Both the position numbers and the translations under genes were made by a program. Shown one piece after another: positions 33,530-42,377 of a stretch of 64,000 nt of DNA. How positions within the stretch are numbered: position 1 is the stretch's first letter; every line of letters begins with the position of its first letter. A model generated the notes under the pieces. That model was not told the DNA's origin and did no database searches. It saw only the letters and a program-made list of their open reading frames with translations. The stretch covers positions 1-64,000 of the forward strand of contig NZ_JAAXKY010000011.1 of NCBI RefSeq assembly GCF_012911925.1, written 5' to 3'. This DNA comes from Pseudonocardia xinjiangensis. GTDB taxonomy: Bacteria > Actinomycetota > Actinomycetes > Mycobacteriales > Pseudonocardiaceae.

Positions 33530-34003
33530 ATGTCGTCCGTACGGATCGAGACCGTCACCCTCGACGAGCCCGCGGTCCGCGAGCTGATCGGTGAGCTCGA
33601 CGCCGAGTTGCACGACATGTACCCGGAGGAGGGCGCGGTCCACGACCGGCTCGACCCGGCCGAGGTGGCGCCGGGCCACGGGGTGCTCCTCGTTGCGGTC
33701 GACGACTCGACGGGCCACATGCTCGGCTGCGGAGCCGTGCGGCTGCGCGAGCCCGGCGTCGGCGAGATCAAGCGGATGTACGTCCGGCCGCAGGCACGCG
33801 GCCGCGGGGTCGGCCGGGCACTGCTGGCTGCGCTCGAGGCGGAGGCGGCGGCGCTGTTCGCCGACCGGGTGGTGCTGGAGACCGGTGCGCGACAGGTCGA
33901 GGCCGTCGGGCTCTATCGGCACGCCGGGTACGTCGAGATCGAGTGCTTCGGGGAGTACGCCGACTCGCCGCTGAGCCTCTGCATGGCCCGCACGCTCGGG
34001 TAG
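33530..34003 (+). CDS. GNAT family N-acetyltransferase
   Basis: This 157-residue GCN5-type acetyltransferase has the acetyl-CoA loop RMYVRPQARGRGVGRALLAALE and the C-terminal LYRHAGYVEIECFGEY of motif B. Divergent from the methyltransferase gene with a 53-bp gap, so the two promoters overlap. Start ATG 33530. Acceptor unknown. Confidence 0.9.
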   Translation: MSSVRIETVTLDEPAVRELIGELDAELHDMYPEEGAVHDRLDPAEVAPGHGVLLVAVDDSTGHMLGCGAVRLREPGVGEIKRMYVRPQARGRGVGRALLAALEAEAAALFADRVVLETGARQVEAVGLYRHAGYVEIECFGEYADSPLSLCMARTLG

Positions 34004-34059
34004 GCCGGTCCGGTCGGGGGTCCTGTCGGTGCCTCGTGCTCCACTGGGGCAGGGAGGTG

Positions 34060-34350
34060 ATGACCGTGTCATTCGTCCACGGGCACGCGCGGGCCACCGG
34101 TTGGGTGATGGCCCATGTCCGGCGCCCCACCACCGCCGAGGACGGTCAGCTTCCGCTGCTCGCCGCGGTGCCGCTGCCGCGCCCTGCGGACGCGGAGGAA
34201 CCCGCGGAGCCCGACCCGCAGGCGCCCGGCGCGGCCCGGAAGTCCGTTGTCGCACGAGCTGAGCTGCCGGCGCCGGGGGAACGGCATGCTCGCCCGGTAG
34301 GGGGCGGGCGAGCATGCCGTAGCTCGTCAGCTCGCGCCGGCCACCGCTGA
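34060..34350 (+). CDS. Small hypothetical protein
   Basis: A frame with a strong ribosome site (AGGGAGG at 34051-34057) opens at ATG 34060 or, better spaced, GTG 34066. The first ~40 residues (VHGHARATGWVMAHVRRP, QLPLLAAVPLPRP) look protein-like, and then it becomes Pro/Glu/Ala-rich and disordered. The 3' part runs through the hairpin at 34281-34320, which is unusual, so translation may stop being meaningful before the annotated end. No family recognised. Confidence 0.4.
   Translation: MTVSFVHGHARATGWVMAHVRRPTTAEDGQLPLLAAVPLPRPADAEEPAEPDPQAPGAARKSVVARAELPAPGERHARPVGGGRACRSSSARAGHR
34281..34320. terminator. 16-bp hairpin between convergent genes
   Basis: ACGGCATGCTCGCCCG (34281-34296) and CGGGCGAGCATGCCGT (34305-34320) pair perfectly around an 8-base loop, 7 bases from the amidase stop. 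It should end the amidase transcript and any rightward transcript. Confidence 0.85.
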
Positions 34351-35874
34351 GGCCTGCGGCGCGGGGAATCCCCCGACCGCCTGCTCGAAGGTGTGGGCCA
34401 CGCGCAGCACGGTGGCGTCGTCGAACCGCTTCCCGATGATCATCATCCCGGTCGGGAGGCCGTTGGCCTGCCCGGCGGGCACGCTGCACGCCGGGTGCCC
34501 CGAGACGTCCAGCGGCGCGCAGTTCGTCACCATCTCCAGCGCCCGCACGATCTGCTCCTCGCGCGGGGCGTCCTCGGCCGGGATGAGCGAGGCCTGGATC
34601 GGCGTGGTGGGCATGACCAGCACGTCGTAGCGGGCCAGCGCCTCGTCGTAGGCCGCTCGCAGCCGGGGGGCCAGGTTGCGCGCCATGGCGTAGTGCTTGC
34701 CCCGGTAGCGGTCGAGCGCGTAGCGGCCGGAGAGCAGCACGAGCTTGACGGTCTCGGAGAACTGGCTGCCGTCCGCACGCCACTTGTTGCCGTAGAACTC
34801 GATGAGCTCGGGGTCGTAGCGGCCCTGCCAGTTCAGGCCGTAGCCGTTGCCGTCCACCATCTGTGCCGTGGCGCCCTCGATGGAGATGACGTCCCAGATC
34901 TTCAGGCCGTGCAGGTGCCAGGGGATCGAGACGTCCTCGACGGTGAGGCCGGCCTCGCGCAGCGTCTCGGCCGCAGCGCGCACCGCGTCGTCCACATCGG
35001 GTTCGGAGCCTGGGTGGCCGAAGCCCTCGCCGACCACACCGACCCGCAACCCCTCAGCGGACCGGGAAAGTGCCGCGACGTAGTCCTGGACGACGAGGTC
35101 ACCCGGCTGGCGCGGGTCGTGCCCGTCGGGTCCGGCGATGACGCCGAGCAGCAGCGCGGCGTCGGCCACCGTGCGGGTCATGGGGCCGACGTGGTCGATC
35201 GTCTGCTCGATCGGGAACGCGCCGGTGTAGGGCACCAGACCGTGGGTGGGCTTGTGCCCGACAATCCCGCTGAAGGAGGCGGGCATGCGGATGGAGCCGC
35301 CCTGGTCGCCCCCCGTGGCGAAGTCGACCACACCGGACGCGACGAGTGCGGCACTTCCGCTGGACGACCCGCCCGACGACCGGCTGGTGTCCCACGGGTT
35401 CTGCACCGGGCCGGTGCGCGAGGTGTGTGAGCCACCGGAGAAGCAGAGGTCCTCGCAGACGGCCTTGCCGGCGATCGTGGCGCCGGCGGCGAGCATCCGG
35501 GACACGATCGTGGCGTCCCGGGACGGGACGAAGCCCTCCAGGGTGGTGGAGCCGTTCATCATCGGCACGCCGGCCACTGCGGTGTTGTCCTTGACCGCCA
35601 CGGTGCGGCCGGCGAGCGGGCCCTCGCTGCTCTCGGTGATGTTGCAGGTGACGTACCAGGCGTTCAGCGGGTTGTCCGCGGCCTCGGGCCGCGCCCACGC
35701 CCGGTCGGGCGCGACGGGCTCCACCTGCGCGTGGAGCGCCTCGACGGCGTCCCACGACGCGAGCACCCCGTGCACCAGCGGGGCGAACGACTCGACGTCG
35801 GCGTCGGTCAGGCCCAGGCCGTAGCCGACGGCCACCTCGGCGATCTCCGACTGGTCAGGGGGCTCAAGGGGCAT
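34327..35874 (-). CDS. Amidase signature family hydrolase
   Basis: This 515-residue amidase hydrolyses a carboxamide to acid and ammonia. The Ser-cisSer-Lys triad is visible: Lys in TVAVKDNTAVAGVPM, the cis-Ser in SSGGSSSGSAALVASG, and the nucleophile Ser in GGDQGGSIRMPASF. The start is ATG 35874 with GAGGAG 7 bases upstream. It lies 105 bases downstream of the SRPBCC-amide-binding fusion and ArsR genes on the same strand, suggesting that those genes sense its substrate. Aliphatic or aryl amide specificity cannot be decided; the GGDQGG motif is typical of short-chain amidases and urea-amidolyase-like enzymes. Confidence 0.92.
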   Translation of the reverse strand: MPLEPPDQSEIAEVAVGYGLGLTDADVESFAPLVHGVLASWDAVEALHAQVEPVAPDRAWARPEAADNPLNAWYVTCNITESSEGPLAGRTVAVKDNTAVAGVPMMNGSTTLEGFVPSRDATIVSRMLAAGATIAGKAVCEDLCFSGGSHTSRTGPVQNPWDTSRSSGGSSSGSAALVASGVVDFATGGDQGGSIRMPASFSGIVGHKPTHGLVPYTGAFPIEQTIDHVGPMTRTVADAALLLGVIAGPDGHDPRQPGDLVVQDYVAALSRSAEGLRVGVVGEGFGHPGSEPDVDDAVRAAAETLREAGLTVEDVSIPWHLHGLKIWDVISIEGATAQMVDGNGYGLNWQGRYDPELIEFYGNKWRADGSQFSETVKLVLLSGRYALDRYRGKHYAMARNLAPRLRAAYDEALARYDVLVMPTTPIQASLIPAEDAPREEQIVRALEMVTNCAPLDVSGHPACSVPAGQANGLPTGMMIIGKRFDDATVLRVAHTFEQAVGGFPAPQASAVAGAS

Positions 35875-35979
35875 CGTGTGTCTCCTCGCGGTCGGTGGCC
35901 CACGCACCGTAACGAGCGGGAGATCGACATGTCTACGACAGTTGGCACGTTGATCAGGCGGGGGTCGGGCAGCCGACCG

Positions 35980-37404
35980 TCACCGCGGGAGGTCCACGAG
36001 GAAGCCACCGGTCGTGGCCTCGGCCAGGAACATGCGCTGCGGCTCCTGGCCCACGGCGGCCTCGCCGCGCGGGAAGTCCTCCCGGCTGTAGCGCAGCTCG
36101 CGCGCCGTGGCGCCGAGGTGGTCGGCGCCCGCCCGCCGGACGGCCGCCGCGTAGCGGTGCATCGCCTCGTACACCGACTCGGAGATGCTCGAGACCGGCG
36201 GCGCGAACTGCCCGAACGTGGTGCGGTAGCGCTGCAGGAACGCCTCGTTGACGGGGCCGGGGAGCTGTTCGAAGTAGCCGGAGACGCCCCACATCCCGGC
36301 CGCGGCGTCGTCGCCGATGCGCTCGCGGGTGGGCTCGTCGAGGGCGAGGGCGAGCGACCGGCACCGGTCGCGGACACCCATCGCGTGGCACTGCCGCTCG
36401 AAGTGCACGAGGTCGGCGCCCACGAAGGAGGACAGCACGACGTCCGCCCCCGACTGCAGGACGCTCTCGATCAGCGGCGCGAAGTCGCGGGTGCCCAGCG
36501 GCGCGAAGTTCTCCCCCACCACGGTGCCGCCGTCGTCGGCCAGCACCCGCCGCGCGGTCGTGTGCACCGCGCGCGGCCACACGTAGTCGTTGCCGGCGAG
36601 GAACCAGCGCCGCCCGCCCGCCATCTGCATCATCGGGGCCGCCGCGGCACGCAGCTGGTGCTCGGGGCGTTCCCCGAGCTGGACGCGCAGGCCGCCGTCG
36701 AGGCCACCCTCGTTCATGACCGGCTGCACCATCAGCACGCCGGAGTCGCGCAGCTCGTGCGCGGCGCGGGAGAAGGTGGCCGACGTCGTGCTCGCCATGA
36801 TCACCCGGCAGCCCGCGTGCACCAGCCGCCACGCCTCGATGGTGCCGAGCCGGGGGTCGGTGGCGTCGTCCCCGACCATGAGCCGCATCGGTCTGCCGTC
36901 GATGCCGCCGTCGGCGTTGATCTCCTCGACGGCCATGGCCGCGAGGTTCTCGGTGGCCGAGGCGAACACGCTGGCGGAGCCGGACTTGCTCGTCAGGAGG
37001 CCCACCGGATGGGTGCCCGCCACGGGCCCGTCGGGCACGGGGAAGCCGCGGCGGCGCATCAGCCAGTGCAGACCGGCGTCGTCGAGGTCGGCGATCAGGC
37101 GCACCCTGGTGCCGCCGCCGTTCGGGTCGATGTGCACGCGCAGGCGGCCCCGCCACGGCTGGTCGTGCCGGATCTCGATGCGCGACGGAGAGCGGACGGC
37201 GGAGATCCGGCCGAGGATCTCCACGGGCCCGGAGGCCGCGCCGAACATCGGCGCGTTCAACGTGACGACCGCGCCCACCCCGACCCGGTCGCACACGGCA
37301 TCGAAGACCCATCCCGCACCCGTGCCCGCGCCGAACAGGGCGAACACCGCCTCGGGCGGTGCGTCGACGTGCTGTTCGGCCGTGAGGGCGAGCCGGCTCA
37401 TCAC
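35980..37404 (-). CDS. SRPBCC domain fused to an amide-binding (AmiC/UrtA-like) sensor
   Basis: This 474-residue protein has two parts. Residues ~1-125 form an SRPBCC/START-like ligand pocket (AEQHVDAPPEAVFALFG, HDQPWRGRLRVHIDP, TRVRLIADLDD). Residues ~126-474 form a type I periplasmic-binding fold of the amide/urea/branched-chain class (VGLLTSKSGSASVFA, INADGGIDGRPMRLMVGDDATD, ESVYEAMHRYAAA). There is no signal peptide, lipobox or membrane helix, so it stays in the cytosol, like Pseudomonas AmiC. It overlaps the ArsR gene by ATGA and precedes the amidase. I infer a sensor that tells ArsR about an amide. Confidence 0.82.
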   Translation of the reverse strand: MMSRLALTAEQHVDAPPEAVFALFGAGTGAGWVFDAVCDRVGVGAVVTLNAPMFGAASGPVEILGRISAVRSPSRIEIRHDQPWRGRLRVHIDPNGGGTRVRLIADLDDAGLHWLMRRRGFPVPDGPVAGTHPVGLLTSKSGSASVFASATENLAAMAVEEINADGGIDGRPMRLMVGDDATDPRLGTIEAWRLVHAGCRVIMASTTSATFSRAAHELRDSGVLMVQPVMNEGGLDGGLRVQLGERPEHQLRAAAAPMMQMAGGRRWFLAGNDYVWPRAVHTTARRVLADDGGTVVGENFAPLGTRDFAPLIESVLQSGADVVLSSFVGADLVHFERQCHAMGVRDRCRSLALALDEPTRERIGDDAAAGMWGVSGYFEQLPGPVNEAFLQRYRTTFGQFAPPVSSISESVYEAMHRYAAAVRRAGADHLGATARELRYSREDFPRGEAAVGQEPQRMFLAEATTGGFLVDLPR

Positions 37405-37766
37405 ATGGCTCTGCGAACGGGCCCGTCAGCGGCGGTACCGGTGCCGGCGTCGTTCGCCGCGCCCTGTTCCGCGGCGGCCTTGGTGGCGTCGAGCGACCCC
37501 TGGAACAGCTCCTGCAGCAGCTGGATCACTTCCTGCGCGGGGCCGGTGGCGTCCACGGAGTAGTAGCGGAAGCGGCCGGTGCGGCGCTCGGTGATGAGGC
37601 CTGCGGTGCGCAGCACGCGGAGGTGGCTGGACACGGCGGTGCGTCCCACCCGGTTGATGTGCTCGGACAGCTCGCCCGCGCTGCACTCGTCGCGCTGGGC
37701 CAAGAGCGTCAGGATCTCGCGGCGAACCGGATCCGCGAGGGCGTCGAACGCCGCGTCAGCACCCAT
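37401..37766 (-). CDS. ArsR family transcriptional regulator
   Basis: This 121-residue winged-helix regulator has FDALADPVRREILTLLAQRD for the first helices, HINRVGRTAVSSHLRVLRTAGLI for the recognition helix, and RTGRFRYYSVD for the wing. The CxCxD-type metal site of arsenic sensors is absent; the only cysteine in the N-terminal region is in DECSAGEL. It is therefore the metal-independent type commonly paired with SRPBCC proteins. Start ATG 37766; longer frames are unsupported. Its stop overlaps the SRPBCC-amide-sensor gene (ATGA), so the two are made together. Confidence 0.88.
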   Translation of the reverse strand: MGADAAFDALADPVRREILTLLAQRDECSAGELSEHINRVGRTAVSSHLRVLRTAGLITERRTGRFRYYSVDATGPAQEVIQLLQELFQGSLDATKAAAEQGAANDAGTGTAADGPVRRAM

Positions 37767-37921
37767 CTCGGTCGTCCCCCCTGGCCACTGCCGCACCCCC
37801 TGAGCGGTCCCCTGATCCGGTGCCGAGGAGCGAGCGTCCGTCGGCCCCGCGGGATGAGAGTAGCCCGATCGGGTCCCGGTGGCCTCCTCCGGCGGCGGCT
37901 GAGCCGGTCGTCGGTGGTCTC

Positions 37922-39250
37922 TCAGCGTTCGACGAGCTGGAACCGGCCGCCCTGGTCGTCGGTGCACTCGGCCGCCCTCCCGAACGGGCGCCGCTCGGGT
38001 CCGGCGCCGGTGCCGCCAGCGGCCCGGACGGCCTGCACCGCGGCGGCGAGATCCGGGACGGCGAACGACGGCACCACCACGGCGGGTTCGGACCGCCCGC
38101 CCCAGATCGACGTGCGGGGCCGCGGCTCACCCGCCGCCGTGCGGACGTTCCACCCGTTGGCGACGCGGGCGGGCACGAACCCCCAGCCGAGGACCGTGCC
38201 GTAGAAGGCCCTGGCCCGGCCGGCGTCGGGCACCCGGAGCACGAGATGGGCGATCGCGTCGTCCGACCCGGGCACGGGTCCGGGCGGCCCGCTCCGGAGC
38301 GCGAAGGGCACCCCCAGGTCGTCCACGCAGTCCGTGACGCGGCCGGGGGGCTGGTCGGCCGGTTCGCCCGCCGTGCCGCCCGCCGCGCGGACCACCGCGA
38401 CGGCGGCGTCCACGTCGGGCACGGCGAAGCAGAGCATGAGCGTGCTCCGGTCGTGGCCGCCGGACAGCCCCAGCCGGGCGCCCGCGCTCGTCACCCGGCG
38501 GTGCTGCGGCCCGGAGCCCGGCTCCACCGTCCAGCCGAGTACGGCGGCGTAGAAGCGTTCGGCGCGCTCGACGTCGGCCGTCCACAGCGAGGCGTGGACG
38601 ATGTCGCCGGTGCGCGGTCTCGCCGGTTCCCGCGACACCATCCACCGGTGCCCGAACGGGTCGAGCACGACGCCGCCGCGGCCGTAGGGCGAGTCGGTGA
38701 CAGGACGCTCCAGCACGCCACCGGCCGCGAGCGCACGATCGACCACCGCGTCGGGGTCGGTGACCTCGAGGCGCAGCGACTGGGTGGAACCACCGCGGGT
38801 CACCGGGGCCAGCAGATCCAGCTCCGGGAACTCGTCGGCCATCATCAGCACGCTGTCGCCGAGCACGACCTCGACGTGGCCGATGCGGCCGTCCGGCATC
38901 AGGACCGGCTCGCCGCGGCGCGCCGCCCCGAACGCGCCGATGTAGAACTCCACGGCGGCGCGCGCATCCGACACCGCGAGGTAGGGGGTGACGGTGTGCA
39001 GCGGCAGGACCGCGGCGGCCGTCGCGGTGCCGGTCGTGGCGTCGGTCGTGGCGTCGCCGACGGTGGTGTCGGTGGTGGAGGCAGGCTCGGGGGTGGTCGG
39101 CTCGGCGATGGTCGCCCCGGTGGCGGTCACGGTGTCGTCCGGCCGGTCCAGCACCGCGCGCTCTACGCGGACGCGCAGGCCGTCGGCGAACTCCGGGTCG
39201 GGGGTGGCCGGGGCGTCGGGGATGCGGAGGGCGTCGAAGGCGTCGGTCAT
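37922..39250 (-). CDS. Triple VOC (glyoxalase-fold) domain protein
   Basis: This 442-residue protein has a low-complexity Thr/Ala-rich linker (~residues 40-80) and three vicinal-oxygen-chelate modules: ~85-205 (VTPYLAVSDARAAVEFYIGAFG), ~215-325 (HASLWTADVERAERFYAAVLGW) and ~335-442 (HLVLRVPDAGRARAFYGTVLGW). It is co-translated with an ECF sigma factor (ATGA overlap), an arrangement known for ECF groups fused or linked to small-molecule-binding domains. A sensor or anti-sigma-like role is as likely as catalysis. Confidence 0.85.
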   Translation of the reverse strand: MTDAFDALRIPDAPATPDPEFADGLRVRVERAVLDRPDDTVTATGATIAEPTTPEPASTTDTTVGDATTDATTGTATAAAVLPLHTVTPYLAVSDARAAVEFYIGAFGAARRGEPVLMPDGRIGHVEVVLGDSVLMMADEFPELDLLAPVTRGGSTQSLRLEVTDPDAVVDRALAAGGVLERPVTDSPYGRGGVVLDPFGHRWMVSREPARPRTGDIVHASLWTADVERAERFYAAVLGWTVEPGSGPQHRRVTSAGARLGLSGGHDRSTLMLCFAVPDVDAAVAVVRAAGGTAGEPADQPPGRVTDCVDDLGVPFALRSGPPGPVPGSDDAIAHLVLRVPDAGRARAFYGTVLGWGFVPARVANGWNVRTAAGEPRPRTSIWGGRSEPAVVVPSFAVPDLAAAVQAVRAAGGTGAGPERRPFGRAAECTDDQGGRFQLVER

Positions 39251-39780
39251 CGCGGGCCGCCCTCCCCGCGGATGGAGTAGCTGCGGCGGAACGCCGTCCG
39301 GGCCCTGACGAGCAGTGCCTCGGTGGCGTGCACGCTGCGTCCCAGCACCTGTGCGACCTCCGGCACCGGCAGCCCGTCGAGGTAGCGCAGGGTCAGCACG
39401 GCTCGATGGGTGCCGGACTGCGCGTCCAGCACCTCGTGCGCGAGCATCGCGTCGAGCCGTTCGTCCCACGGGTCGTCCACCGGCGTCGGTCCGCCGTCGA
39501 CGGACCGCAGGTTCCGTTGCTCGCGTTCGGCCGCGCGCCAGTGGTCCGCGAGCTTGTGCCGGGCGATGCCCACGAGCCATGCCGTGCTGGGCGTGGGGGG
39601 CCGGTCGCCGAGGCAGGCGGCGACGGCGCTCAGGAACGTCTCGGCCGTCAGGTCCTCGGCGAGGGCCTGCCAGCCGCAGCGGGCGAGCAGATACCCGTAG
39701 ACCTCGGGGAGCGCCTCGTCGTACAGATCGAGCAGCGCGGAACCGGCGTCCGGCCGGGTCCTCCCGCTGCTCTCCTGCAC
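39247..39780 (-). CDS. ECF-type RNA polymerase sigma factor
   Basis: This 177-residue sigma-70 family protein has only regions 2 and 4. Region 2 contains YGYLLARCGWQALAEDLTAETFL and WLVGIARHKLADHWR; region 4 contains AVLTLRYLDGLPVPEVAQVLGRSVHATEALLVRAR. GTG start 39780. It overlaps the triple-VOC gene, its probable signal partner, instead of a membrane anti-sigma factor. Confidence 0.92.
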   Translation of the reverse strand: MQESSGRTRPDAGSALLDLYDEALPEVYGYLLARCGWQALAEDLTAETFLSAVAACLGDRPPTPSTAWLVGIARHKLADHWRAAEREQRNLRSVDGGPTPVDDPWDERLDAMLAHEVLDAQSGTHRAVLTLRYLDGLPVPEVAQVLGRSVHATEALLVRARTAFRRSYSIRGEGGPR

Positions 39781-39847
39781 ACCTCATACATCGGCCGAAG
39801 CGCCGGTTCTCCGACGGCGTTTCACCCCATCGGAGCAGCTAGAAGAG

Positions 39848-39881
39848 GCGACTCGCGTGCGCAGAACGGGCGACTCGCGGG
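39848..39881. repeat. Two copies of the GGGCGACTCGCG repeat
   Basis: GCGACTCGCG (39848-39857) and ACGGGCGACTCGCGGG (39866-39881) lie directly after the hydrolase stop. They share the core of the repeats at 17209 and 30975. Confidence 0.8.
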
Positions 39882-40943
39882 TCAGACGGACGTGAGGAAC
39901 TCGGCGAACACCGCCAGCCACTTCTCCCGGGAGTCGAGGTGGGGGCCGTGCCCCGCGCCGTCGAAGATCTCGGTCCGCACCACCCCGCCTGCGTCCGCGT
40001 AGCGCTCCAGCACCTCCTGGATCTGGGTCACCATCGGCTGCGGGGGGAACACGTCCGGCCCGGGCCATCCCGGGACGGCCCCCGACGCGCCGAGGGTGCC
40101 CAGCTCCAGCGGCGATCCGTCGGCCACCACGAGGTCGGCGCTGCCGTGCGTCCACAGGACGGGCGGTTTGGGGTCGAGGTCGACGAGGCCCGTCCAGTCG
40201 CAGTACTTCGGCGACAGGGCGTTGATGAGACCGGACGTGCCCGGCGCCATGCCCGGCCAGTTCGGCGAGGCGGTGGAGTCGCCCGGGTAGTTGGCGTCCC
40301 CGGTGACGGTCTTCAGGATCTCCGCGACGAGCAGGTCCTCGCGTTCCGGCAGCTCCCGGTGGGTCGGGGCGAAGTAGAAGGTGTTCAGCACGTTGCGGAT
40401 GGAGAAGGGGCTCTCGGCCGAGTCGTCGCCCGCGGCGATGCGCCGCACGATCTCCCGCTCGACGGTGCCGCCGCCGGACCCGGCGAAGTCGGGGAAGCAC
40501 GGTGTGCCGTCGGCGCGGACACCCCCGTAGCCGTAGGGCGGCACGGGGTCGAGGAACGTCAGCGACGCGACCGGCCGGTCCATCGCGTACCGGGCGATCG
40601 CCGCGCCCGCCGTCGACCAGCCCACGAGATGCGGGGGCCGGTCGATCCGCAGGGCCCGGGTGAGCGCGGCGAGGTCGTCCGCCCAGTCGCCGAGGCCACG
40701 GGTGGCGTCCACCGGAGCGGGTTCGGAGTCGCCGAAGCCGCGCATGTCCGGGGCGATGACGCGGTACTGCGGCAGCTCCGGCATCAGGTGCTCGAAGAAA
40801 CGGCCGGTGGAGAGGTTGCCGTGCACCATGAGGATCGGCACGGCATCGGCCGGGCCCGACTCCAGGTAGTGCATCCGGATGCGGTCGGTGTCGACGCTCG
40901 CGGAACGGACGCCGGGGAGCAGCGGCACCGGGGACATGGTCAT
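39882..40943 (-). CDS. Alpha/beta hydrolase
   Basis: This 353-residue alpha/beta-hydrolase-fold enzyme has the oxyanion region LMVHGNLSTGRFF, the GFGDSEP turn, nucleophile Ser in HLVGWSTAGAAIAR, and His in DGAGHGPHLDS. The nucleophile elbow reads GWSTAG, so it lacks the second glycine of GxSxG, but this variant occurs in the family. Epoxide hydrolase, haloperoxidase and C-C hydrolase relatives are all possible. Divergent from the dehydrogenase gene at 41.1 kb. Confidence 0.85.
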   Translation of the reverse strand: MTMSPVPLLPGVRSASVDTDRIRMHYLESGPADAVPILMVHGNLSTGRFFEHLMPELPQYRVIAPDMRGFGDSEPAPVDATRGLGDWADDLAALTRALRIDRPPHLVGWSTAGAAIARYAMDRPVASLTFLDPVPPYGYGGVRADGTPCFPDFAGSGGGTVEREIVRRIAAGDDSAESPFSIRNVLNTFYFAPTHRELPEREDLLVAEILKTVTGDANYPGDSTASPNWPGMAPGTSGLINALSPKYCDWTGLVDLDPKPPVLWTHGSADLVVADGSPLELGTLGASGAVPGWPGPDVFPPQPMVTQIQEVLERYADAGGVVRTEIFDGAGHGPHLDSREKWLAVFAEFLTSV

Positions 40944-41073
40944 GACCGGATGCTCGTCGGTCCCGACCGCCCCGGCAAGGTCGGGAGCGGCCGGCGGGGA
41001 GGGCAGCCGGTCGTGTCAGGCTTGTGCCCACTGCCGTGGACGACCGCGGTGGTGCGAGAACGGGAGGTGGCAG

Positions 41074-42120
41074 GTGCAGGATCGGCTCCGGGTCGCGGTG
41101 GCGACACCCCTGAGCGAGGAGCTGTGCGGGCTGATCGAGCAGCGGGAACCGCGCATCGAGCTGGTGCGCGACCAGGAGCTGCTGCCGCCCGTCCGGTACC
41201 CGGCCGACCACTCCGGCGACCCGTCGTTCGTCCGCACCCCGGAGCAGCAGGAGCGCTTCGAGAAGATGCTGGCCGAGGCGGAGGCGCTCTACGGGATCCC
41301 GGACGACAAGCCCGCCGAGCTGCGCCGGGCCGTCGAGGCCAACCCCGGCCTGCGGTGGGTGCAGACGATGGCCGCCGGAGGCGGTGCCCACGTGAAGGCG
41401 GCCGGCCTCACCCAGGAGCAGCTCGACCGCGTCACGTTCACGACGTCGGCGGGGGTCCACGCGGCCCCGCTCACGGAGTTCGCTCTCCTCGGGTTGCTGG
41501 CCGGGGCGAAGAACCTGCCGAAGCTGCTCGCCGACAAGGCCTCACGCCGGTGGGACCGCTGGCCGATGGGTCAGCTGCGCGAGCAGACCGTGCTGGTTGT
41601 CGGGCTCGGCGGGATCGGCAGCGAGGTGGCCAGGGTGCTCGCGGCGCTTGGCGCCACGGTGATCGGCACGAGCAGGCGCGGCGAACCCGTCGACGGCGTC
41701 GACGAGCTGGTGCACCCCGACGAGCTCGCCGCCGTCGTCCCGCGGGTCGACGCCGTCGTCGTCACCCTGCCCGGCACGGCGGCCACGGAGAAGCTGGTGA
41801 GCGCCGAGGTGCTCGCCGCCGTCCGGCCCGCTACCACGCTGGTCAACGTCGGGCGGGGCACGGTGATCGACGAGGAGGCGCTGGTCGAGGCACTGGGCGA
41901 CGGGCGCATCGGCTTCGCGGCGCTCGACGTGTTCGCCGCCGAGCCCCTCGACCCGGCGAGCCCGCTGTGGGACCTGCCGAACGTGCTGATCAGCCCGCAC
42001 ACCGCCACTCTGACGCCGGCCGAGGACCGCCGCATCGCCGAGCTCTTCGCCGAGAACGCCGGCCGGCTGCTCGACGGGCGGCCGCTGCGCAACGTCGTCA
42101 ACACCGTCGAGTTCTACTAG
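41074..42120 (+). CDS. D-2-hydroxyacid dehydrogenase
   Basis: This 348-residue NAD(P)-dependent D-isomer-specific 2-hydroxyacid dehydrogenase has the Rossmann motif VVGLGGIGSEVARVL, the catalytic Arg-containing NVGRGTVIDEEAL, Glu in VFAAEPLDP and His in LISPHTATLTP. The N-terminal segment is longer than in phosphoglycerate dehydrogenase, nearer glyoxylate/hydroxypyruvate reductases. Start GTG 41074 has GGGAGG 6 bases upstream. Confidence 0.9.
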   Translation: MQDRLRVAVATPLSEELCGLIEQREPRIELVRDQELLPPVRYPADHSGDPSFVRTPEQQERFEKMLAEAEALYGIPDDKPAELRRAVEANPGLRWVQTMAAGGGAHVKAAGLTQEQLDRVTFTTSAGVHAAPLTEFALLGLLAGAKNLPKLLADKASRRWDRWPMGQLREQTVLVVGLGGIGSEVARVLAALGATVIGTSRRGEPVDGVDELVHPDELAAVVPRVDAVVVTLPGTAATEKLVSAEVLAAVRPATTLVNVGRGTVIDEEALVEALGDGRIGFAALDVFAAEPLDPASPLWDLPNVLISPHTATLTPAEDRRIAELFAENAGRLLDGRPLRNVVNTVEFY

Positions 42121-42377
42121 CCGCTCCCGGGCCCGGCCGAGGGCCGCCGTGAGCATCCGGCCCCGGCCGCGTACCCCCTGTGCGTCGCTCTCGACCCTCT
42201 GACCGGCGGTTTGTCCCCGTTGTCGGGCTCGGCCGGGAGCCCCGTGCGCGACGTGGCGCTGAACACCCCCGTGCAGTCGTCCTCCCGATTGAGGTTTGCG
42301 TGGTGATAGCGCAGAGTGACAAGTCACTCGTCTGAGGGGTCTTTCCGTTCGTTCTCGGGCGGAACTGGGGGGCATGC

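Noticed and set aside
35731-37563. Plus-strand 610-codon frame opposite the SRPBCC-amide-receptor gene
   Set aside because: His/Arg-rich translation, antisense to a well-supported domain protein.
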